Notes: generated from the letters alone by a model not told the origin. A DNA stretch of 64,000 bases from Acrocarpospora pleiomorpha (GCF_009687885.1 NZ_BLAF01000020.1:101092-165091); one strand, 5' to 3'. Shown: positions 50,641 to 59,994, numbered from the stretch's first letter. Program-made: numbers and translations.

Positions 50641-51933
50641 TCAGGCCAGGTACCGCAACCACAGGTAGGGCGTTACCAGCAGCACGGTGACGAAAGTGAC
50701 GATCAGGCCGTACTTGGTGAATTCCCAGAAGCTGATCGGGTGGCGGTTGCGGGCGGCGATGCCGAGGACGACGACGTTGGCGGCGGCGCCGACGGCGGTG
50801 GCGTTGCCGCCCAGGTCGGCGCCGAAGGCGAGGGCCCACCACAGGACCTGGGCGTGTTCGTTGCCGCCGTTGGCCTGGACCAGGTCGGCGACGATCGGGC
50901 TCATAGTGGCCACGTAGGGGATGTTGTCCACGATCGCCGACAGCCCGGCCGACGCCCACAGCAGGACCATCGCGGACAGGCCGAGCCGGCCTTCGGTGGC
51001 GTTCACGGCCAGCTGCGAGACCTGGCCGATGACGCCGGTCTCCACCAGCGCGCCGACCATCACGAACAGGCCGGCGAAGAACACCAGCGTCGGCCATTCG
51101 ACCTCGGCGAGGGCCTGCTCGGTGGTGACCGGCGTGGCCGCCACCAGGATCCCGGCGCCCAGGATGGCCACCACCGACGGCTCGTAGTGCAGCACCGGGT
51201 GCAGCACGAACGCGGCCGTCACCAGGCCGAGCACGGCCAGGCTCTGCCGCAGCAGCCGCGGGTCGGCGATCGCCTCGCGCTCGTCCAGGCGCATGATCTC
51301 GGCGGCCCGTACCGGATCGTAGGTGAAGGACTTGCGGAACATGATCCGGCACATCCCGAGGAACACGATCAGCAAGAGGATGATCATCGGCGCCATGTGG
51401 ATCAGGAAGTCGTTGAACGACAGCCCGCCGCGGCTGGCGATGATGATGTTGGGCGGGTCGCCGACCAGGGTGGCGGCGCCGCCGATGTTCGAGGACATCG
51501 CCTCCGCGATCAGGTACGGCACGACCGGCAACGCCAGCCGCTCGCACACCAGGAACGTGACCGGCGCGATCAGCAGCACGGTGGTGACGTTGTCCAGCAG
51601 CGCCGAGGCGACGGCGGTGAGGACGACCAGCAGCACCATCAGCCGGTACGGCCGTCCGCGCGCCCGCTTGGCGGCCCAGATGGCCAGGTACTCGAAGACG
51701 CCGGTCTGCTTGAGCACCCCAACGATGATCATCATCCCGAGCAGCAGGAAGATGACGTTCCAGTCGATCCCGGTCTCTTCCGCGAAGAACGCCGCCCCCG
51801 CGTCGGTGGCGTGGATCAGCAGCATGATCCCCGCTCCGCCGAGCGCGGCGGCGACCCGGTGGATCCGTTCGGTCGCGATCAGCGCGTACGCGCCGAGGAA
51901 GACCGCCAGGGACAGCCAGGCGAGTGCGGTCAC
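50641..51933 (-). CDS. ArsB/NhaD-type ion transporter (IT superfamily permease)
   Basis: A 430-residue permease with about 11-12 helices. Family blocks: IDWNVIFLLLGMMIIVGVLKQTGVFEYLAIWAAK, SALLDNVTTVLLIAPVTF, AEAMSSNIGGAATLVGDPPNIII (GDPPN motif) and the second repeat SAIVDNIPYVATMSPIV...GADLGGNATAVGAAANVV. ArsB-like members export arsenite, NhaD exchange Na+/H+, and others carry dicarboxylates; no arsenic genes are nearby, so Na+/H+ or anion transport is favoured. ATG 51933 overlaps the CBS gene stop. Confidence 0.85.
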   Translation of the reverse strand: MTALAWLSLAVFLGAYALIATERIHRVAAALGGAGIMLLIHATDAGAAFFAEETGIDWNVIFLLLGMMIIVGVLKQTGVFEYLAIWAAKRARGRPYRLMVLLVVLTAVASALLDNVTTVLLIAPVTFLVCERLALPVVPYLIAEAMSSNIGGAATLVGDPPNIIIASRGGLSFNDFLIHMAPMIILLLIVFLGMCRIMFRKSFTYDPVRAAEIMRLDEREAIADPRLLRQSLAVLGLVTAAFVLHPVLHYEPSVVAILGAGILVAATPVTTEQALAEVEWPTLVFFAGLFVMVGALVETGVIGQVSQLAVNATEGRLGLSAMVLLWASAGLSAIVDNIPYVATMSPIVADLVQANGGNEHAQVLWWALAFGADLGGNATAVGAAANVVVLGIAARNRHPISFWEFTKYGLIVTFVTVLLVTPYLWLRYLA

Positions 51934-52373
51934 TGCGGGAGCGCCCGGTTCAGGAGCGTCTTCAGCGTGACGGCGCCCAGCAGGCGCCCGTCGCCGACGA
52001 CGGCGACCAGCGGGCTGTGGGTGCGCGCCATCAGCGCCGCGATCTCCAGCACGGTGGCGTCCGGGTCGGTGACGGGCAGTTCCCGCGGCCGCGCCGGCAG
52101 CGCGTCCCGGACGGGCTGGCCGGCCAGCGTGCGCAGGAACGCGTCGGCGTGCTCCTCGTCGATGACGCCGGCCAGCGCCGGGTCGTCCAGGCAGTAGCTG
52201 GGCACCGCCATGCGCAGCACCTGGGTGCCGGGCAGGATGCTGACCGGCAGACCGTGCTCGTCGACGACGATCAGGCCGGGCAGATCGTGCGTGGCGAGGA
52301 GCCGCGCCGCCTCGACGACGGGGGTGTCAGGGGTGACCCTCGGGAAATCGGTGATCAGATCGCGCGCTCGCAT
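51930..52373 (-). CDS. Tandem CBS-domain protein
   Basis: A 147-residue protein with a CBS pair (Bateman module): MRARDLITDFPRVTPDTPVVEAARLLATHDLPGLIVVDEHGLPVSIL and ALPARPRELPVTDPDATVLEIAALMARTHSPLVAVVGDGRLLGAVTLKTLL. CBS pairs bind adenine nucleotides (including c-di-AMP in potassium systems). Its 4-bp overlap with the permease gene suggests it gates that transporter. It is divergent from the kdp operon. Confidence 0.87.
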   Translation of the reverse strand: MRARDLITDFPRVTPDTPVVEAARLLATHDLPGLIVVDEHGLPVSILPGTQVLRMAVPSYCLDDPALAGVIDEEHADAFLRTLAGQPVRDALPARPRELPVTDPDATVLEIAALMARTHSPLVAVVGDGRLLGAVTLKTLLNRALPQ

Positions 52374-52468
52374 GACCGCCAGCCTTCATGATCGACAACA
52401 GAACCTGCCGACCAGACTTCCCGGCGCACCTGAGGACAACCTATCAAGCGCGGGCACCGTATGGATCG

Positions 52469-52506
52469 CGTCAATATTCCCTCCCAAACCGTAGGTAAGC
52501 CGTCAA
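52469..52506. promoter_or_regulatory. Repeated CGTCAA motifs upstream of the kdp operon
   Basis: CGTCAA occurs at 52469-52474 (in GCGTCAATATTCC) and 52501-52506, about three helical turns apart, with AAACCGTAG between them (52486-52494). The same combination GCGTCAATA(A/T)TCC plus AAACCGTAG recurs upstream of the membrane-protein gene at 62291. A response-regulator site (KdpE-like) is possible. Confidence 0.4.
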
Positions 52507-52544
52507 GGCGGACAAAAAGCCCCGGATATCGCGCTTTGCTACTG

Positions 52545-52571
52545 ATCGGGCCGCCCGTCTGGGTGGCCCGA
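52545..52571 (+). promoter_or_regulatory. Leader hairpin ahead of the kdp operon
   Basis: TCGGGCCGCCC-GTCT-GGGTGGCCCGA folds into an 11-bp stem with one G-T wobble and a four-base loop. It ends 25 bp before the first start codon and just before the ribosome site GAGGAGTAGGG. It could be an attenuator or an mRNA-stability element. Confidence 0.5.
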
Positions 52572-52596
52572 GGCATGTTTCCGAAGAGGAGTAGGG

Positions 52597-52680
52597 ATGG
52601 CTGACGTCATCTTCGTCGTCCTGACGGTCGCGGTGTTCGTGATCCTCGGGCTCGCCGTCAAGGCGGTGGAACGGCTGTGA
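52597..52680 (+). CDS. 27-residue single-helix peptide heading the kdp operon
   Basis: A short gene starting at ATG 52597 with GAGGAGTAGGG upstream; it encodes MADVIFVVLTVAVF followed by VILGLAVKAVERL. It is one hydrophobic helix with a charged C-terminus, similar in size and build to KdpF but lacking its PERF ending. Its TGA overlaps the GTG of kdpF. It may be a second small subunit or a regulatory leader peptide. Confidence 0.75.
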   Translation: MADVIFVVLTVAVFVILGLAVKAVERL

Positions 52681-52766
52681 GTGCCGTCAACGCCGTCGGT
52701 CTGGTCCTGGCCGCCGGCCTGGTGATCTTCGTGATCGTGGCCCTGCTCTTCCCGGAGCGTTTCTGA
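52677..52766 (+). CDS. kdpF: Potassium-transporting ATPase small subunit KdpF
   Basis: A 29-residue single-helix peptide with the diagnostic ending ALLFPERF. KdpF stabilises the KdpABC complex. GTG 52677 overlaps the previous stop (GTGA), and its TGA overlaps the kdpA ATG at 52766. Confidence 0.88.
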   Translation: MSAVNAVGLVLAAGLVIFVIVALLFPERF

Positions 52767-54427
52767 TGTCCTCCACCCTGGCGGGGATCCTGTTCATCGG
52801 TTCCCTCCTGCTCGTTTTGGCGGCGGCGTACAAGCCGCTGGGCGACTACATGTACCGCGTCTACAGCGGCACCCGGCACTCGCGCGTCGAGCGGGGGATC
52901 TACCGTCTGGTCGGCGTCCGGCCCGACGCCGAGCAGACCTGGGGCGTCTACGCCCGCGGCGTGCTGGCCTTCTCCCTCGTCTCGATCCTCTTCCTGTACG
53001 GCCTGCAGCGCCTCCAGAACCACCTGCTCCTCAGCCTGGGCATGGACTCCGTCTCCCCGGCGCTGGCCTGGAACACCGCCGTCAGCTTCGTCACCAACAC
53101 CAACTGGCAGGCCTACTCGGGCGAGGCCACGATGGGCCACCTGGTGCAGACCGCCGGCCTGGCCGTGCAGAACTTCGTCTCGGCCGCGGTCGGCATGTCC
53201 GTGGCCATCGCCCTGGTCCGCGGCTTCGCCCGGAAGAAGACCGACCAACTCGGCAACTTCTGGGTGGACCTGGTCCGCGGCACCCTCCGGATCCTGCTGC
53301 CGATCGCGTTCGTGGCCGCGCTGCTGCTGGTCGCCGGTGGCGCGATCCAGACTCTCGGCGACCACCACGTGTGGACCACCCTGACCGGCGGCGAGCAGAC
53401 CTTCACCCCCGGCGCGGTCGCCTCCCAGGAGGCCATCAAGGATCTGGGCACCAACGGCGGCGGCATCTTCAACGTCAACTCGGCGCACCCGTTCGAGAAC
53501 CCGGCCGCCTGGACCAACTGGCTGACGATCATGCTCCTGCTGGTGATCTCGTTCTGCCTGCCGCGCACGTTCGGCCGGATGGTCGGCGACAACCGGCAGG
53601 GCTACGCGATCGTCGCGGTGATGGCGACCATCTTCACCCTCAGCGTCGCACTGACCAACTGGGCCGAGCTGTCCTCGGCCGGGACCGTGCCGCAGGCCAT
53701 CGGCCAGGCGATGGAAGGCCGCGAGGCCCGCTTCGGCGTCTCCAACTCGGCCATGTTCGCCTCCTCCACCACGCTCACCTCCACCGGCTCGGTGGACTCC
53801 TTCCACGACTCCTACACCGCGCTCGGCGGCGGCATGCTGATCTTCAACATGCTGCTCGGCGAGGTCGCCCCCGGCGGCACCGGCGCCGGCCTGTACGGCA
53901 TGCTCATCCTGGCCGTGATCACGGTCTTCGTGGCGGGCCTGATGGTCGGCCGCACCCCCGAGTTCCTGGGCAAGAAGATCGGCGCCAGGGAGATGAAGCT
54001 GGCCTCGATGTACTTCCTGGTCACGCCGATCCTGGTGCTGGTCGGCACCGCGGTCGCGATGGCCACCGAGACCGGCAGGTCGGCCATGCTGAACAGCGGG
54101 CCGCACGGGTTCTCCGAGATCCTCTACGCCTATACCAGCGCCTCCAACAACAACGGTTCCGCGTTCGCCGGGGTCAGCGTGAACACCGACTTCCACAACA
54201 CCACGCTCGGCCTGTGCATGGCGCTGGGCCGCTTCCTGCCGATCGTCCTGGCGCTGGCGCTGGCCGGCTCCCTGGCCAGGCAGTCGCCGGTCCCGGCCTC
54301 GGTCGGCACGCTGCCCACGCACCGGCCGCAATTCGTCGGCATGGTGGTCGGGGTGACGGTCATCCTGGTCGCCCTGACGTTCCTCCCCGCTCTCGCGCTC
54401 GGCCCGATCGCAGAAGGACTGTTCTGA
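52766..54427 (+). CDS. kdpA: Potassium-transporting ATPase, K+-channel subunit KdpA
   Basis: A 553-residue channel-like subunit with four selectivity-filter repeats. Recognised are AVSFVTNTNWQAYSGE (first filter region), DLGTNGGGIFNVNSAHPFENP, STTLTSTGSVDSFHDSYTALGGG and YAYTSASNNNGSAFAG. It provides the K+ pathway in KdpFABC. Length is typical (about 550-560). It starts at ATG 52766 in a TGATG overlap. Confidence 0.96.
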   Translation: MSSTLAGILFIGSLLLVLAAAYKPLGDYMYRVYSGTRHSRVERGIYRLVGVRPDAEQTWGVYARGVLAFSLVSILFLYGLQRLQNHLLLSLGMDSVSPALAWNTAVSFVTNTNWQAYSGEATMGHLVQTAGLAVQNFVSAAVGMSVAIALVRGFARKKTDQLGNFWVDLVRGTLRILLPIAFVAALLLVAGGAIQTLGDHHVWTTLTGGEQTFTPGAVASQEAIKDLGTNGGGIFNVNSAHPFENPAAWTNWLTIMLLLVISFCLPRTFGRMVGDNRQGYAIVAVMATIFTLSVALTNWAELSSAGTVPQAIGQAMEGREARFGVSNSAMFASSTTLTSTGSVDSFHDSYTALGGGMLIFNMLLGEVAPGGTGAGLYGMLILAVITVFVAGLMVGRTPEFLGKKIGAREMKLASMYFLVTPILVLVGTAVAMATETGRSAMLNSGPHGFSEILYAYTSASNNNGSAFAGVSVNTDFHNTTLGLCMALGRFLPIVLALALAGSLARQSPVPASVGTLPTHRPQFVGMVVGVTVILVALTFLPALALGPIAEGLF

Positions 54428-54428
54428 C

Positions 54429-56549
54429 ATGTCAACCCCAGTGCTCCAAGCGCCGGGCCGGGCTCCCCAGAAGGTCGGCGCCGGCCTCCTCGACCCGCAG
54501 CAGATGATCAGATCGCTGCCCGACGCGATCAAGAAGCTCAACCCCGCCACGCTCTGGCGCAATCCGGTCATGTTCATCGTCGAGATCGGCGCGCTGTTCA
54601 CCACCGTGCTCGCCATCACCGAGCCGTCGTTCTTCGCCTGGGCCATCGTGGTGTGGCTGTGGCTGACGGTGGTGTTCGCCAACCTGGCGGAGGCCGTGGC
54701 CGAGGGCCGGGGCAAGGCGCAGGCCGCCACGCTGCGCGCCGCCAAGCGCGACACCACCGCGCGCCGCCTGCGGAGCCGCACCTCGCTGGACTGGGACGTC
54801 GTCGGCGCTCCCGAGCTCAGGCAGGGCGACTTCGTGGTGGTCGAGGCCGGGGAGATCATCCCCGGTGACGGCGACGTGGTCGAGGGCATCGCCAGCGTCG
54901 ACGAGTCGGCCATCACCGGCGAGTCCGCCCCCGTGATCCGCGAGTCCGGCGGCGACCGCTCGGCCGTGACCGGCGGCACCAGGGTGCTGTCCGACCAGAT
55001 CGTCGTCCAGATCACCCAGAAGCCGGGGGAGAGCTTCATCGACCGGATGATCGCCCTGGTCGAGGGCGCGAACCGGCAGAAGACGCCCAACGAGATCGCC
55101 CTCAACATCCTGCTGGCCGCGCTGACGATCATCTTCCTGGTGGCGACGGCGACCATGCAGCCGATGGCGATCTTCGCCAAGGAGGTCAACTCCGGGATTC
55201 CCAACTCCATCGCGCTCACCGGCGACGGCGTCACCGGAATCGTGCTCGTCTCGCTCATCGTCTGCCTGATCCCGACCACGATCGGCGCGCTGCTGTCGGC
55301 CATCGGCATCGCCGGGATGGACCGGCTGGTGCAGCGTAACGTGCTGGCCATGAGCGGGCGGGCGGTCGAGGCGGCGGGCGACGTCGGCACCTTGCTGCTG
55401 GACAAGACCGGCACGATCACGCTCGGCAACCGGCAGGCCTCGGAGTTCGTCCCCGCCGCCGGTGTCTCCCCGGACGAGCTGGCCGAGGCCGCCCAGCTGG
55501 CCAGCCTCGCCGACGAGACACCCGAGGGCCGCTCCATCGTCGTGTACGCCAAGCAGGCCTACGGCCTGCGCGAGCGCCAGCCCGGCGAGCTCGCCCACGC
55601 CGCGTGGGTCCAGTTCACCGCCCAGACCCGGATGTCCGGCGTGGACATGGACGGCCGCCAGGTGCGCAAGGGCGCCGCGACGGCGGTCATGAAGTGGGTC
55701 CGCGAGAACGGCGGCCAGGCCACGGAGGGCGTCGGCCATCTGGTGGACGGCATCTCCGCCTCGGGCGGCACCCCGCTGGTGGTCGGCGAGGTCACCGGCG
55801 GCAAGGCCCGCGTGCTGGGCGTCATCCACCTGAAGGACGTCGTCAAGCAAGGCATGCGCGAACGATTCGACGAGATGCGCCGGATGGGCATCAGAACGGT
55901 GATGATCACCGGGGACAACCCGCTGACCGCCAAGGCCATCGCCGACGAGGCCGGGGTGGACGACTTCCTGGCCGAGGCCACGCCGGAGGACAAGCTTGCC
56001 CTGATCCGGACCGAGCAGGAGGGCGGGCGGCTGGTTGCCATGACCGGCGACGGCACCAACGACGCCCCCGCGCTCGCGCAGGCCGACGTGGGCGTGGCCA
56101 TGAACACCGGCACGTCGGCGGCGAAGGAGGCGGGGAACATGGTCGACCTCGACTCCAACCCCACCAAGCTCATCGAGATCGTCGAGATCGGCAAGCAGCT
56201 GCTCATCACCAGGGGCGCGCTGACCACGTTCTCCATCGCCAACGACATCGCCAAGTATTTCGCGATCATCCCGGCCATGTTCGCCGCGGTCTACCCGGGC
56301 CTGGACACGCTCAACGTCATGCGCCTGGCCAGCCCGCAGTCGGCCATCCTGTCCGCGGTCGTGTTCAACGCGATCATCATCGTCGCGCTCATCCCGCTGG
56401 CCCTGCGGGGCGTGCGGTACACGCCGGGTGGCGCGTCCAAGCTGCTCAGCCGCAACCTCTACATCTACGGTCTGGGCGGCATCGTCGTGCCCTTCCTCGG
56501 CATCAAGCTGATCGACCTTCTCATCCAGTTCCTTCCAGGGATGTCGTAA
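54429..56549 (+). CDS. kdpB: Potassium-transporting ATPase, ATP-hydrolysing subunit KdpB
   Basis: A 706-residue P1-type ATPase. Motifs in order: SAITGESAPVIRESGGDRSAVTGGT (actuator), LVCLIPTTIGALLSAIGIAGMDR, LLLDKTGTITLGNR with phospho-Asp ~325, MITGDNPLTAKAIA and MTGDGTNDAPALAQADVGVAMNTGT. It drives K+ uptake by KdpA at low external potassium. It starts 2 bp after kdpA and overlaps kdpC by TAATG. Confidence 0.96.
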   Translation: MSTPVLQAPGRAPQKVGAGLLDPQQMIRSLPDAIKKLNPATLWRNPVMFIVEIGALFTTVLAITEPSFFAWAIVVWLWLTVVFANLAEAVAEGRGKAQAATLRAAKRDTTARRLRSRTSLDWDVVGAPELRQGDFVVVEAGEIIPGDGDVVEGIASVDESAITGESAPVIRESGGDRSAVTGGTRVLSDQIVVQITQKPGESFIDRMIALVEGANRQKTPNEIALNILLAALTIIFLVATATMQPMAIFAKEVNSGIPNSIALTGDGVTGIVLVSLIVCLIPTTIGALLSAIGIAGMDRLVQRNVLAMSGRAVEAAGDVGTLLLDKTGTITLGNRQASEFVPAAGVSPDELAEAAQLASLADETPEGRSIVVYAKQAYGLRERQPGELAHAAWVQFTAQTRMSGVDMDGRQVRKGAATAVMKWVRENGGQATEGVGHLVDGISASGGTPLVVGEVTGGKARVLGVIHLKDVVKQGMRERFDEMRRMGIRTVMITGDNPLTAKAIADEAGVDDFLAEATPEDKLALIRTEQEGGRLVAMTGDGTNDAPALAQADVGVAMNTGTSAAKEAGNMVDLDSNPTKLIEIVEIGKQLLITRGALTTFSIANDIAKYFAIIPAMFAAVYPGLDTLNVMRLASPQSAILSAVVFNAIIIVALIPLALRGVRYTPGGASKLLSRNLYIYGLGGIVVPFLGIKLIDLLIQFLPGMS

Positions 56550-57424
56550 TGGAACGTCTGCCAGGCTGGCTCCGCCAGCATCTCGCCGCCGTACGGGCGC
56601 TGCTCGTGCTCACCGTGGTGACCGGTGTCATCTATCCTCTGGCCGCCACCGGCGTGGCCCAGGCCGTGTTCAACTCCAAAGCCAATGGCTCGCTGGTGGA
56701 GAAGGACGGCAAGACCGTGGGCAGCGCGCTCATCGGCCAGAACTTCACCGACGCCGACGGAAACCCGGTCAAGCAGTACTTCCAGAGCCGGCCGTCCGCG
56801 GCGGGCGACGGGTATGACCTGCTGTCCACCGCGGCGAGCAACCTCGGTCCCGAGGACGTCGTGGACACCCTCGCGGTTCCGGGGGCCACCGACGAGGATG
56901 GCAACCCTGACGAGGGCAGCCAGAGCCTGCTGACCACCGTCTGCGCGCGGTCCAAGGCAGTCGGCGAGCTGGAGGGCGTCTCCGGGGCCCGCCCGTTCTG
57001 CACCGGGGACGGGGTCGGCGCCGTGCTGAAGGTGTTCCCCGCCGTCGGCGCTCCCGCCCGGGTGGTCAGCGTCAACCAGGCCTGCCCCGCCGCTCCCTTC
57101 GTCGCCGCGTACGAGGGCGTCGCGGTGGAGTGCGGGAAGCCGGGGGAGGACTACTCGGCGGGCCGTACCGTGCCGGTCCGGGGTGAGGTCACCGATGTCC
57201 AGGTGCCCGCCGACGCGGTCACCGCCAGTGCCTCCGGCCTGGACCCGCACATCTCGGTCGCGTACGCCGACCTCCAGGCGGCCCGCGTGGCCAAGGAACG
57301 GGGAGTCGACGTGGCCAAGGTGCGAGCGCTCATCGAGGAGTACACCACCGGACGCGCGGTCGGCTTCATGGGCGAACCCGCCGTGAACGTGCTCCAGCTC
57401 AACCTGGCGCTGGACCGGGGGTAG
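56549..57424 (+). CDS. kdpC: Potassium-transporting ATPase subunit KdpC, enlarged
   Basis: A 291-residue KdpC, larger than the usual ~190-220. The N-terminal helix and core (VLTVVTGVIYPLAATGVAQAVF, GSALIGQNFTD, YFQSRPSAAGDGYDLLSTAASNLGP) and the end (SASGLDPHISVAYADLQAARVAKERG...NVLQLNLALD) are normal. Between them about 90 extra residues, including four cysteines, form an extracytoplasmic insert (residues ~125-205). ATG 56549 overlaps the kdpB stop; the long open frame upstream is antisense-free shadow of kdpB. Confidence 0.93.
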   Translation: MERLPGWLRQHLAAVRALLVLTVVTGVIYPLAATGVAQAVFNSKANGSLVEKDGKTVGSALIGQNFTDADGNPVKQYFQSRPSAAGDGYDLLSTAASNLGPEDVVDTLAVPGATDEDGNPDEGSQSLLTTVCARSKAVGELEGVSGARPFCTGDGVGAVLKVFPAVGAPARVVSVNQACPAAPFVAAYEGVAVECGKPGEDYSAGRTVPVRGEVTDVQVPADAVTASASGLDPHISVAYADLQAARVAKERGVDVAKVRALIEEYTTGRAVGFMGEPAVNVLQLNLALDRG

Positions 57425-57429
57425 GAACC

Positions 57430-59994
57430 GTGCCACGCGGGCGGCTGAGGGTCTACCTGGGGGCGGCGCCGGGGGTCGGCAAGACCTTCGCGATGCTCAA
57501 CGAGGGCCTGCGCGGCCTGGAGCGTGGCAGGGACGTGGTCGTGGGTCTCGTCGAGACGCACGGCCGCCCCCGCACCGCCGAGCTGCTGGACGGCATGGAA
57601 GTGGTCCCCCGCCGGACGATGGTCCACCGGGGGACCACCTTCACCGAACTCGACGTCGAGGCCGTCATCGCCCGCCGCCCCCGGGTGGCGCTCATCGACG
57701 AGCTGGCCCACAGCAACGTGCCCGGCTCGCGCAACGCCAAGCGCTGGCAGGACGTCGAGGAGATCCTCGCCGCTGGGATCGACGTCGTCTCCACGGTGAA
57801 CGTCCAGCACCTGGAGTCGGTCAACGACGTGGTCCAGCAGATCACCGGCATCCCGCAGCGGGAGACCGTGCCGGACGAGGTGGTACGGCGGGCCGACCAG
57901 GTCGAGCTGGTCGACATGTCGCCCGAGGCGCTCCGCCGCAGGCTGGCCCACGGCAACGTCTACGCGCCGGAGAAGGTGGACGCCGCCTTGTCGAACTACT
58001 TCCGGGTCGGAAACCTGACCGCCCTGCGCGAGCTGGCCCTGCTGTGGGTTGCCGGCAAGGTCGACGACCAGCTCGACCGTTACCGCGCCGAGCACGGCAT
58101 CGCCACGACCTGGGAGGCGCGCGAGCGCGTCGTGGTCGCCCTGACCGGCGGCCCCGAAGGCGACACCCTGGTACGGCGGGCGGTCAGGATCGCCGCCAGG
58201 ACCAAGGGCGCCGACCTGCTCGCCGTCCACGTCACCAGGGCCGACGGGCTGGCCGGCGGCGACCCGGCGAGCCTGGCCAGGCAGCGCACGCTGGTGGAGA
58301 GCATGGGCGGCACCTACCACCAGGTGATCGGCGAGGACATCCCGCGGGCGCTGCTCGACTTCGCCCGCGGCGTCAACGCCACCCAGCTGGTCCTGGGCGC
58401 CTCCCGGCGCGGGAAGTTCGCCCAGATCCTGTCCCGCGGCGTCGGCGTGGAGACCACCGCGATGTCCGGGACCATCGACGTCCACATGATCACCCATGAC
58501 GAGGCCAAGCGGGGACGGCGGCGGCCCTCGCGGTCCCGGGCGGCGCTGACCCGCACGCGCAGGCGGGCCGGCTGGGCGGTGGCCGTCGCCGGAATGCCCG
58601 CGCTGACCGCCGCGCTCATCCCGTCCCGCGACGCGCTGGCGCTGCCCAGCGAGACCCTGCTGTTCCTGCTGATGGTCATCGGCGTCGCCCTGATCGGCGG
58701 CATGTGGCCGGCCATCGCCGCCGCCGTCGGCGGGTCGCTGCTGCTGAACTACTACTTCGCTCCGCCCATCCACGAATGGACGATCTCCGATCCCGAGAAC
58801 ATTCTCGCCCTGGTCGTGTTCGTGCTGGTCGCGGTCATGGTGAGCATGATCGTGGATGTGGCGGCGCGCCGTACCAGGCAGGCCGCGCGGGCCGGAGCGG
58901 AGGCCGAGCTGCTGTCCACGCTGGCCGGCCACGTGTTGCGCGGGGAGGCGGCGGTGCCCTCCCTGCTGGCCCGGATGCGCGAGAGCTTCGGCTTCCGCTC
59001 GGTCACCGTCCTGGAGCGGCGGCCCGAGGCCGGGCAGATGCCCGACGACCAGTCCGACCCGCGGGCGTGGCGCATCCTCGCCACCGCCGGGGGAGAGCCG
59101 TGCACCTGCCCCGCCGTCGCCGACACCGACGTGGTCATCGACGAGACGCTCGTCCTGGTCGCGCGGGGGAGGCTCCTGGACGCCTCCGACCGCCGGGTGC
59201 TGGAGGCCTTCGCGGCCGAGGTCGCCGTGGCTCTGCGCCAGGAGCGGCTGCGGGACGAAGCCGAGCAGGCCAAACCGCTGGCCGAGGCCGACCGCATGCG
59301 TACGGCGCTGCTGGCCGCGGTCAGCCACGACCTGCGCACCCCGCTGGCCTCGGCCAGGGCGGCCGTCGAAAGCCTGCGCAACACCCGCATCGTGTGGTCC
59401 GTCGACGACAGGGAAGAACTGCTCGCCACCGCCGCGGAGTCCCTGATCAAGCTGGGCCGCCTGGTCGAGAACCTGCTCGACATGAGCCGCCTGCAGTCGG
59501 GCGTGCTCGGCCCGGCTCCGCAACTTGTCGCTCTGGCCGACGTTCTGCCCCGGGCAATTGACGATCTTGGGCCGCTCCGGGACCGCGTCGAGGGCGAGAT
59601 CTCCGCCGAGTTTCCCGACATCGTCGCCGACCCGGCCCTGCTCGAACGGATCCTGGCCAACCTGATGTCCAACGCCGTCCGCTACAGCCCGCCGGACCGG
59701 AAGGTCCTGATCACGGCGAGCTGGCACGTCGACCAGGCGGAGATCCGGATCATCGACCGGGGTCCCGGCATCCCGTCCGAGGCGCACGAGCGGGTCTTCA
59801 TGCCGTTCCAGCGGCTCGGCGACAGAGACAACCACGCGGGGGTCGGCCTCGGCCTCGCGCTCTCCCGGGGACTCGCGGAGGCCATGGGCGGCACCCTGCT
59901 CCCCGAGGAGACACCGGGGGGCGGCCTCACCATGATCCTCACGCTGCCACTCTTCTCACGAGCGCACGCCGTCCCCGCCGAGGACATGGCATAA
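57430..59994 (+). CDS. kdpD: Sensor histidine kinase KdpD
   Basis: An 854-residue sensor. The KdpD domain (residues 1-210) has Walker A GAAPGVGKT and Walker B ALIDELAHSN; a USP-like domain follows (~230-360). Four short helices (~380-480, DUF4118: LLFLLMVIGVALIGGMWPAIAAAVGGSLLLNYYFAPP) precede a GAF-like region. HisKA carries AAVSHDLRTPLASA with His ~633, and HATPase has NAVRYSPPD and GVGLGLALSRGL. It senses K+ limitation and phosphorylates KdpE, but no kdpE follows in this window. Start GTG 57430, 5 bp after kdpC. Confidence 0.94.
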   Translation: MPRGRLRVYLGAAPGVGKTFAMLNEGLRGLERGRDVVVGLVETHGRPRTAELLDGMEVVPRRTMVHRGTTFTELDVEAVIARRPRVALIDELAHSNVPGSRNAKRWQDVEEILAAGIDVVSTVNVQHLESVNDVVQQITGIPQRETVPDEVVRRADQVELVDMSPEALRRRLAHGNVYAPEKVDAALSNYFRVGNLTALRELALLWVAGKVDDQLDRYRAEHGIATTWEARERVVVALTGGPEGDTLVRRAVRIAARTKGADLLAVHVTRADGLAGGDPASLARQRTLVESMGGTYHQVIGEDIPRALLDFARGVNATQLVLGASRRGKFAQILSRGVGVETTAMSGTIDVHMITHDEAKRGRRRPSRSRAALTRTRRRAGWAVAVAGMPALTAALIPSRDALALPSETLLFLLMVIGVALIGGMWPAIAAAVGGSLLLNYYFAPPIHEWTISDPENILALVVFVLVAVMVSMIVDVAARRTRQAARAGAEAELLSTLAGHVLRGEAAVPSLLARMRESFGFRSVTVLERRPEAGQMPDDQSDPRAWRILATAGGEPCTCPAVADTDVVIDETLVLVARGRLLDASDRRVLEAFAAEVAVALRQERLRDEAEQAKPLAEADRMRTALLAAVSHDLRTPLASARAAVESLRNTRIVWSVDDREELLATAAESLIKLGRLVENLLDMSRLQSGVLGPAPQLVALADVLPRAIDDLGPLRDRVEGEISAEFPDIVADPALLERILANLMSNAVRYSPPDRKVLITASWHVDQAEIRIIDRGPGIPSEAHERVFMPFQRLGDRDNHAGVGLGLALSRGLAEAMGGTLLPEETPGGGLTMILTLPLFSRAHAVPAEDMA

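Noticed and set aside
52658..55552. 964-codon minus-strand frame opposite kdpFAB
   Set aside because: Low-complexity shadow; kdp genes on the plus strand are complete with every motif.
57151..59835. 894-codon minus-strand frame opposite kdpC-kdpD
   Set aside because: Shadow frame; KdpD motifs on the plus strand are complete.
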